Assembly: GCA_016192885.1 (NCBI GenBank)
Contig: JACPTH010000018.1
Span: forward strand, 1-10,426
From: a bacterium
GTDB taxonomy: Bacteria > Muiribacteriota > Ozemobacteria > Ozemobacterales > Ozemobacteraceae
Direction: 5' to 3'
Length of the DNA stretch: 10,426 nucleotides
Position 1 is the stretch's first letter. Each line of letters begins with the position of its first letter. The notes beneath the pieces are model-generated. The model had not been told where the DNA came from, searched no databases, and saw only the letters and a list, made by a program, of their open reading frames with translations. Shown here piece by piece: positions 5,724-10,426 of the stretch. The position numbers and the translations under genes are program-made.

Positions 5724-6851
5724 TTAAAATAACTCGGAGATAATGCTATTCGCAAACGGTAATCCTGTTCTTGTTAGCCTGTAAACGGAGTTTTTCAGGG
5801 AAATTTTCCCCGCCGAAACCTGGGAAATTAAAATCTCCTTTTGTTTTGCGGAAATCGGGCCAAATCGGTTTTCGAAGAGTTCTAGGCTCAAACCCTCTGA
5901 TAAAAGGCGAAGACCCAGCATGATAAACTCTTTTCGCCTTATCTCCAAAGACAATTCTTCCGTCCCGGGTATAAAGTTTTGAAGCCAGGTTTGGAGGGAA
6001 GCCGAATTGGAATACCTCGCGTTTCGTAGGGTGGTTACGGCCGATGGGCCGAAACCAAGATAGTCGCCGGTTCTCCAGTAGTTCAAATTGTGAAGACACT
6101 TGCGGGTCGAAATTGCGAAATTAGAAATCTCGTAGTGTTCAAAATTTCGCGATGTAAGAAGGTCAATAACATCAAAAAGCTCTTCGGGGCCCACATCGTT
6201 AGGGTCTCCAAATTTTCCGCGCAGAATTTTTTCCATGAGCGGGGTTCCGTTTTCCGCTGAAAGGAAGTAAGTAGAAACATGGGAAATGGGGAACCGGGCA
6301 AGAAGATTTGATAGATCGGTTACGATTGAATCACAACCCGGTACTCCGATAATGAGATCAATGCTCACGCGGCTGGTAATGGAAAATGCCCTATCCAAAG
6401 CTTCCATGCATTTTTCCATGGAAGTGTCCCTTCCAAGAATTTTCAACTCGTGATTTTTAAGACGTTGAATACCAAGGCTCAAGCGAAAATGCGGAATTCC
6501 AAAAAGGATTTTGCTTACTTCCGGGTCAAGGGTTTCCGGGTTTGATTCGATTGTCCATTCTCGGATTGGCGATTTTAAAGAAACAGTTAGAAGTAGGTCA
6601 ATAAGGTTTTTCATCCCGTGCCGGCCAAGCGCGGTAGGGTTTCCGCCCCCGACGAAAACGGTTTGAATCCTGGATGTCAATTCGGGAGTTAGGCGATCTC
6701 GAAACTCTTGTGAGAGGCGGTTGAGATAGAGTTCTATGTCATTGTTAGACGGGATTTTTGAATAAAACGAGCAATAGTCGCATTTCTTTTTGCAAAATGG
6801 GACGTGAACGTACAAACCCAAGCCTTGATCGAAAGGATTTTCCCTTAGCAA
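5724..6851 (-). CDS. hemW: HemW-like radical SAM protein (oxygen-independent coproporphyrinogen oxidase family)
   Basis: A cytoplasmic radical SAM protein of 375 residues. The N-terminus LYVHVPFC leads into C20-x3-C24-x2-C27 (CKKKCDYC), the HemN/HemW-type cluster motif. GGGNPT at 68-73 replaces the usual GGGTPS/T. The mid-to-late stretch HYEISNFA, then HNLNYW, then GDYLGFGPSA is the signature of HemW, a heme chaperone, rather than of HemN, the true coproporphyrinogen dehydrogenase, which is longer and has a different N-terminus. The start is TTG at 6851, overlapping the stop of the upstream membrane-hydrolase gene by seven bases, which suggests translational coupling. No ATG precedes the cluster motif. 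It is the last gene of the leftward operon. The family is secure, and HemW over other HemN-like proteins is likely. Confidence 0.88.
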   Translation of the reverse strand: MLRENPFDQGLGLYVHVPFCKKKCDYCSFYSKIPSNNDIELYLNRLSQEFRDRLTPELTSRIQTVFVGGGNPTALGRHGMKNLIDLLLTVSLKSPIREWTIESNPETLDPEVSKILFGIPHFRLSLGIQRLKNHELKILGRDTSMEKCMEALDRAFSITSRVSIDLIIGVPGCDSIVTDLSNLLARFPISHVSTYFLSAENGTPLMEKILRGKFGDPNDVGPEELFDVIDLLTSRNFEHYEISNFAISTRKCLHNLNYWRTGDYLGFGPSAVTTLRNARYSNSASLQTWLQNFIPGTEELSLEIRRKEFIMLGLRLLSEGLSLELFENRFGPISAKQKEILISQVSAGKISLKNSVYRLTRTGLPFANSIISELF

Positions 6852-7432
6852 GATTTATTTGCGCCGCTTTCTTTAAGCGGAAATCTTGCCCGCAATGTTT
6901 CAACAAAGGCCGCATCCGCCCTTCGGGAAAAAAACCAAATCGGAGAAAAACCATTTTTTCGAGCCTGATTAAGGGCAACCAATAAAGAAATCACGGTCAC
7001 AAGCATGTTTTGCCAGGCGTTAACTTCCCATTGTCCGCTCCAGGTAATTTTCCAATCTCGGTTAATGGGGAAAAAATAAAAAATCGGCCACTGTTCTCCA
7101 TCAGGGCCTTTGGAGCCTGCAACATCGCAAATTAGGTGCAGGTGAAAAACAAGAAAAAAAGAAGCAAAGGTTTTTAATTTTTCTCGCGCAAGGGAGCCTG
7201 CGCAAATTGAAAAAAGAAATGCCGCGAAAAGGTTGTGTCCGAGGGTGTGGTGATAATCGGAGTATAGGGAGAGCGGTTGAGGCCAGCTCTGAGAAAAAAA
7301 ATCGGCGATTATTCCCGCCCCATCGATATCCGGAATCACCGAACCAAGCGTTACGAGAGCGATATCACGCTTAGACTTCAACAAGGGGTGTGATATTGTC
7401 CAGCCAAGCAAGGCGTGCGTAATCGGATTCAC
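6845..7432 (-). CDS. YdjM/DUF457-family inner-membrane metal-dependent hydrolase
   Basis: A 195-residue integral membrane protein. Its N-terminus MNPITHALLGW, then IPDIDG (33-38), HHTLGHN (61-67) and HLHLICDV near residue 100 form the conserved His/Asp pattern of the DUF457 (YdjM-like) family, annotated as membrane-bound metal-dependent hydrolases; the natural substrate is not established. Several hydrophobic stretches are visible. The start is GTG at 7432, overlapping the upstream stop as GTGA, and its own stop overlaps the TTG start of the HemW-like gene, so it is firmly inside the operon. The C-terminal ~30 residues are basic and unlike the rest. Confident at family level; no role can be assigned here. 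Confidence 0.85.
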   Translation of the reverse strand: MNPITHALLGWTISHPLLKSKRDIALVTLGSVIPDIDGAGIIADFFSQSWPQPLSLYSDYHHTLGHNLFAAFLFSICAGSLAREKLKTFASFFLVFHLHLICDVAGSKGPDGEQWPIFYFFPINRDWKITWSGQWEVNAWQNMLVTVISLLVALNQARKNGFSPIWFFSRRADAAFVETLRARFPLKESGANKSC

Positions 7433-7860
7433 AATTTACCTCGGAAAATACCTCGGAACCAAGCCCACAACCAGTAAACCGAGCTATATCCGGGGTCCAG
7501 TTGTCCTGGAACTCGGTTTTCATCAATATCACCATGAAACGTACAAAATACGAAGACCGTATCCGACGTTATTAAACCCCCTTCATACAAACCATTAAAC
7601 CGGCAGAGCGTTGGCTTGAGTTCTCCTCGAGAATGGAGGCATTTGAAGTCGAATTTACCATCCGAACCTATCCAGGTTGGTGTTCCGGATGCGTCCATGT
7701 ACAGCATTTCAAGTTCCCCCCTGATTTGTCGGATATTACTGTAACATGCCGCCCTTGACGCGTAAAGAGCCGCTGATTTGTATCCGGTAGCGGGGTAGGT
7801 AAGGAGCAGAAAAAAGACAATAAAAAACATAAGGAGAAAAATCAATGGGTTTTCCTTCAA
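7429..7860 (-). CDS. Pseudopilin-like membrane-anchored protein, unknown function
   Basis: A 143-residue protein with one N-terminal hydrophobic segment (residues about 5-22) followed by AACYSNIRQIRGELEMLYMD at 37-56. That stretch resembles the start of the globular domain in type IV pilin and pseudopilin-like proteins, where a similar Cys-x2-N plus a helix ending in E-M-x-x-M-D is common. The prepilin peptidase signature (Gly before a TM with Glu at +5) is not present, so processing as a true pilin is doubtful. Further Cys residues in the C-terminal part suggest an exported, disulfide-containing domain. The start is TTG at 7860 with AGGGGTG just upstream, 24 bases after the previous gene; its stop overlaps the next start as GTGA. 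I do not recognise a precise family. Confidence 0.7.
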   Translation of the reverse strand: MKENPLIFLLMFFIVFFLLLTYPATGYKSAALYASRAACYSNIRQIRGELEMLYMDASGTPTWIGSDGKFDFKCLHSRGELKPTLCRFNGLYEGGLITSDTVFVFCTFHGDIDENRVPGQLDPGYSSVYWLWAWFRGIFRGKL

Positions 7861-7884
7861 ATGGCACCCCTTTTTTTCGTTTGA

Positions 7885-8637
7885 TTAGGGCCTTAACCGT
7901 TTCTTTGCGATTTCCAAAGCTTTCCGCCAATTGCTATCATGTACAAGAGCCGGAAACAAAAAGATATGGTCTACCGGGTAAGAAGAGAAAAGATTGTTGA
8001 TTGCCGAAAGCGGATCCTTAATTTTCTTGGAGTGGGGTTCATCAATAAAAACGACGATTTTAGCTTTGTCACTAAACTTCTTGAAAATCGGCCAAATCAA
8101 GGTTTTATCGTGATTATTTGCCTTTTCTTCCGATTCATAAAAATCAGGGGTTCCAAGATACACTCCTTCTTGTACAAGGAACTCGGCGAAATCCCACATT
8201 CCCTTGAAATCCTCAGGGTGTTTCTCAAACCAGTCCTTGTCAGATTTGCGAAATTTGTTGATCATTTGCATAAGCGGAGTTTTCTTGAAATATTTTTTAA
8301 ACAATCGACAGCGATTCATCAGCGCATCTTTATATATTCCTAAGTCTGTAAAACCCGCCTTTATCCACTCTTCCTCCGCTCTTGGGTAACCGCAGGCACT
8401 CTCTTCAAACCAGAAAAAAGCGATATTCGGATCGCCGTCATAACGCTCCGAAAGAGCTTTCAAAAATTTTTCCAAGTAATCTTGAAATTTCTTTTCCCAA
8501 ATTACAGGCCAAACCGCCTCTCGGTTTTTTGCCCCATCAACATATTCAGTGCCTTTAACAGTTTTTGCATTTAACCATGAGGGTATGGTGACCTTTTTTT
8601 CGCCTCCTTGGTTTTTTGCCTCGTTTCTTGGTGGCAA
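7885..8637 (-). CDS. Glycoside-hydrolase-like TIM-barrel protein, C-terminal part (out of frame with its N-terminus)
   Basis: The bulk of a secreted protein whose signal peptide lies in a different frame at 8555-8866. From about 8600 leftward it reads VTIPSWLNAKTV, then FLKALSERYDGDPNIAFFWF, then a long helical stretch, IVVFIDEP, and a final basic helix. The layout fits the clan of beta-galactosidase-like barrels: a W-x-x-(I/L)-E-x-x-(E/K)-G-x-(F/Y)-x-W motif upstream, a P-x-W-L turn, then a strand after the sequence YDGDP. Acidic residues in FEES and IDEP are candidate catalytic positions, but I cannot assign them. The TTG at 8637 is a formal start within the overlap, not a believable biological one. 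It ends 24 bases before the pseudopilin-like gene and heads the same operon. Fold-level call only. Confidence 0.68.
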   Translation of the reverse strand: MPPRNEAKNQGGEKKVTIPSWLNAKTVKGTEYVDGAKNREAVWPVIWEKKFQDYLEKFLKALSERYDGDPNIAFFWFEESACGYPRAEEEWIKAGFTDLGIYKDALMNRCRLFKKYFKKTPLMQMINKFRKSDKDWFEKHPEDFKGMWDFAEFLVQEGVYLGTPDFYESEEKANNHDKTLIWPIFKKFSDKAKIVVFIDEPHSKKIKDPLSAINNLFSSYPVDHIFLFPALVHDSNWRKALEIAKKRLRP

Positions 8638-8866
8638 CCACTAAGGGATGTTTATCAAAAGGTTCCCAATTAAAAACACCTTCTTTGGTTTCAATTTCTC
8701 CCCAAAGAAGTTTGAAAACGCTTCCAGAAAGAAGCGGGCTTTCAGGGTCTTGAAACTTTTTTGCCGGTCTTGCTTCTTGAAAAATTTCCCCGGAATCTAC
8801 TCGCTCAGAGAGAAAAAAAATAAAACAAAAAAAACCGACAAAAACCCAAATTTTTTTCGATTTCAT
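8555..8866 (-). CDS. Glycoside-hydrolase-like protein, N-terminal part with signal peptide (frameshifted)
   Basis: The start of the protein continued at 7885-8637. ATG at 8866 is preceded by GAAGG about ten bases away and begins a clear signal peptide (MKSKKIWVFVGFFCFIFFLS). I prefer it over the in-frame ATG at 8929, which would put 21 polar residues and a tandem DNA repeat in front of the signal. The mature N-terminus contains LLSGSVFKLLWGEIETKEG, then VFNWEPFDKH, the typical opening strand and loop of a beta-galactosidase-like barrel. From about 8620 this frame degenerates to Lys/Arg-rich sequence and stops at 8555. The frame change must fall near the two A-runs (A6 at about 8611-8616, A7 at about 8594-8600 on the plus-strand T-runs); removing one A from either restores continuity. 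Confidence 0.68.
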   Translation of the reverse strand: MKSKKIWVFVGFFCFIFFLSERVDSGEIFQEARPAKKFQDPESPLLSGSVFKLLWGEIETKEGVFNWEPFDKHPLVVATKKRGKKPRRRKKGHHTLMVKCKNC

Positions 8867-8888
8867 TCGCCTATTTTCCTTCAAAACA

Positions 8889-8918
8889 GATTCTATCATA
8901 TGAGATTCTATCATATAA
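8889..8918. repeat. Tandem 15-bp direct repeat upstream of the glycoside-hydrolase-like gene
   Basis: GATTCTATCATATGA (8889-8903) is followed at once by GATTCTATCATATAA (8904-8918), 14 of 15 bases identical. It lies 23 bases before the ATG at 8866 in the leftward direction. On the minus strand each unit contains TATGATAGAATC, which includes -10-like sequence. A tandem operator or duplicated promoter element is possible; simple slippage is equally so. Confidence 0.55.
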
Positions 8919-8956
8919 GGCTCCTGCAAAATAATTCAGACCCGTCTTTGGTAGCC

Positions 8957-8989
8957 CCAGACTTCAGCTTGCGAAAAACGGTAGTCTGG
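8957..8989. repeat. Short inverted repeat
   Basis: CCAGACT (8957-8963) and AGTCTGG (8983-8989) are perfect complements separated by 19 bases. It lies about 70 bases upstream of the tandem repeat. It could be a small stem-loop or an operator; no T-tract follows on either strand. Confidence 0.35.
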
Positions 8990-9007
8990 AATTAACCAAA
9001 TGTTTCT

Positions 9008-9068
9008 CGTCATGCCCGTGAAAAAGGGCATCCAGGCTTTCTGGATTCCCGCCTTCGCGGGAATGACG
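9008..9068. repeat. Three-armed palindromic intergenic repeat
   Basis: The outer arms CGTCAT (9008-9013) and ATGACG (9063-9068) enclose three hairpins: ATGCCC/GGGCAT (9012-9017 with 9026-9031), TCCAG/CTGGA (9031-9035 with 9041-9045) and ATTCCCGC/GCGGGAAT (9045-9052 with 9057-9064, loop CTTC). The ATTCCC...GGGAAT arm with flanking GTCAT/ATGAC is of the type found as abundant dispersed repeats in several bacteria, for example dRS3-like elements of Neisseria. Between the end of the RND gene and the next operon it could also act as a 3'-end stabiliser or terminator. One copy only is seen here. Confidence 0.75.
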
Positions 9069-9121
9069 GAGAATAAATCTGTCCATTTGCTATTTAAGCT
9101 GATAGCTGAACGCTTACCTTT

Positions 9122-10426
9122 TTAAGGCTTTACACGGCGTTCGATTTCAAAGTAGATACATGGAACTACGATCAAAGTTAGAAGCGTAGAAAACGACAAG
9201 CCTCCGATAACGGAGATTGCCAGAGGTTGTTGAACTTCGCTTCCTTCCCCCCATCCGAGAGATAATGGGATAAGCCCAAGGACGGTTGTAATTGAAGTCA
9301 TGGCAATAGGTCTCAGGCGGGCGGTGGTTCCCTCAACCACCGCATCGATAAGGGGAAGCCCATGGTGACGGAGTTGCTTTATGTAATCGATTAAAACAAT
9401 GGCATTATTGACCGCTATTCCCAGAAGAACGACCATTCCAAGAGCCGAGCTGACATTCAGGGTTTGCCCGCAAACAAAAAGGCCGAAAATGAGACCGATA
9501 CAAGCAAGGGGAACTGAAAAAAAGATGCAAAACGGGTCTTTAAAGGACTCGAATTGCGAAGCCATAATCATGTAAACAAGCAGCATTCCCAAAAGGAAAA
9601 CGTTGGTTAATTGCTTGATCGCTGAAAGCTGGTCTTTATAAATTCCTCCCACCTCGATGTAATTCCCTTCAGGCGGGGCGATTTTATCTAACTCGCGAGT
9701 AACCTCAGACATAATGTCTCCAAGAGATCGAATCGCGTAATTGGCAAAAACCGTTCCCATGCGCATTTGGCGTTGGCGGTAAAGTTTTTCTTCCCCTTCT
9801 GTCCATGAGAAAGTCGCGATCTGGCCAACCGGTATCATGTGTGGTAGCCGGTTCCCGCCAAAAGGTTGGGAAATCTCAAGCGGGAGATTGAGAAGAAGGG
9901 ATGGGTAATTCTCCAATTCCCTAGGGCCTTGGAGACGAATGTACAACTCATCTCCCATGGATCGATAGTGAGTTATTTTCCGACCTTGAAGGGCGGTACG
10001 GACACTTTCCCCGATCTGCGGAACAGATAAACCAGCTCTTATAGCCTGATTCCGATCGATTATCAATCGAAGTTCGGGTTTCCCGCCTTTTAAATCGGAG
10101 TCGATGTCCCTGATTCCATCTACTTCCCCTAGTTTGGTTTTTACCAAATCCATTATTTCTTTTATTGCGGGAAGATGCTGTCCCAGAACATGAATTTCAA
10201 TAGCCGCACTGTCTGAATTAAACAGTTGCTCAAAAGATTGGCGAAGGTTCATTTTTAGCCCGGGAATCTGTTTTACCGACGAACGAATCTCTTCAATGAA
10301 ATCGCGAGTTGTAATCTTTCTTTTGCTCTTGGGAACCAATTTGATGAAAAATTCCCCTTCATTTGTATCCGCGAGACCCATTACAACCCCGGCTTCTTCC
10401 AGGCCCTCGGGAAAACCTATTCGATC
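9122..10426 (-). CDS. RND-family efflux transporter, inner-membrane subunit, C-terminal part (N-terminus beyond window)
   Basis: A proton-driven pump of the AcrB/HAE-type RND superfamily, working in the inner membrane with a periplasmic adaptor and an outer-membrane channel. About 434 residues are visible and the frame is open through the right edge, so the ATG at 10381 is internal. The first ~250 residues are the second periplasmic loop (porter and docking subdomains, with FFIKLVPKSKR and VRTALQGRKITHYR). Then come the last membrane helices with the conserved blocks YMIMASQFESFKDPF, GMVVLLGIAVNNAIVLIDYI, RLRPIAMTSITTVLGLIPL and a closing LSFSTLLTLIVVPCIYFE. A full pump is about 1000 residues, so over half is missing, including the TM4 proton-relay Asp residues. 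HAE rather than heavy-metal (HME) type is suggested by these helices but not proven. It ends at the TAA at 9122-9124, just before the palindromic repeat. Confidence 0.95.
   Translation of the reverse strand, partial: DRIGFPEGLEEAGVVMGLADTNEGEFFIKLVPKSKRKITTRDFIEEIRSSVKQIPGLKMNLRQSFEQLFNSDSAAIEIHVLGQHLPAIKEIMDLVKTKLGEVDGIRDIDSDLKGGKPELRLIIDRNQAIRAGLSVPQIGESVRTALQGRKITHYRSMGDELYIRLQGPRELENYPSLLLNLPLEISQPFGGNRLPHMIPVGQIATFSWTEGEEKLYRQRQMRMGTVFANYAIRSLGDIMSEVTRELDKIAPPEGNYIEVGGIYKDQLSAIKQLTNVFLLGMLLVYMIMASQFESFKDPFCIFFSVPLACIGLIFGLFVCGQTLNVSSALGMVVLLGIAVNNAIVLIDYIKQLRHHGLPLIDAVVEGTTARLRPIAMTSITTVLGLIPLSLGWGEGSEVQQPLAISVIGGLSFSTLLTLIVVPCIYFEIERRVKP

Noticed and set aside
5724..6851. HemN (oxygen-independent coproporphyrinogen III dehydrogenase)
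   Set aside because: It is too short, and the HNLNYW and YEISNFA motifs fit HemW instead.
8867..8929. Longer start (ATG at 8929) for the secreted glycoside-hydrolase-like protein
   Set aside because: It would place polar residues encoded by a tandem repeat before the signal peptide; ATG at 8866 has its own Shine-Dalgarno and directly begins the signal.

Overview
The window looks like chromosomal DNA from a Gram-negative bacterium of moderate GC. It carries a signal-peptide-bearing secreted protein, an RND inner-membrane pump and a sigma-54 two-component pair. Nothing fixes the phylum. The pseudopilin-like small protein, the TTG starts and the scattered palindromic repeats would fit a deltaproteobacterial-grade or candidate-phylum genome, but that is a guess.

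Layout. Positions 1-2574 (minus strand) hold a two-component pair: a membrane sensor histidine kinase whose frame breaks at the phospho-acceptor H-box, joined by a 4-base ATGA overlap to an NtrC-type sigma-54 activator that runs off the left edge. Positions 2575-3309 are a 735-base divergent intergenic region holding one inverted G/C-tract repeat element. Positions 3310-5578 (plus strand) hold a SPASM-type radical SAM protein, then two tiny tandem peptide genes (24 and 25 codons) that share the segment VSSDEHKHCEGC, then a strong hairpin terminator, then a secreted protein with a degenerate YHS motif and a long His/Gly-rich tail ending CGGGC. Positions 5724-8866 (minus strand) look like one compact operon in the order glycoside-hydrolase-like secreted protein (frameshifted at A-runs), pseudopilin-like membrane-anchored protein, YdjM/DUF457-type membrane hydrolase and HemW-like radical SAM protein. 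The last three are linked by short overlaps. Positions 8930-9121 contain a three-armed palindromic repeat. Positions 9122-10426 (minus strand) are the C-terminal part of an RND efflux transporter.

The most interesting part is 3310-4822. A radical SAM enzyme with a complete seven-cysteine SPASM set sits 21 bases upstream of two small, nearly identical peptide genes, each with its own strong Shine-Dalgarno. This is the architecture of a RiPP (ribosomally made, post-translationally modified peptide) cassette. The conserved HKHCEGC segment is the likely modified or metal-binding core. I do not recognise these precursors as a named family. The following His-rich, Cys-terminated secreted protein may be a functional partner or a further substrate. 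Those links are inferences from position and composition.
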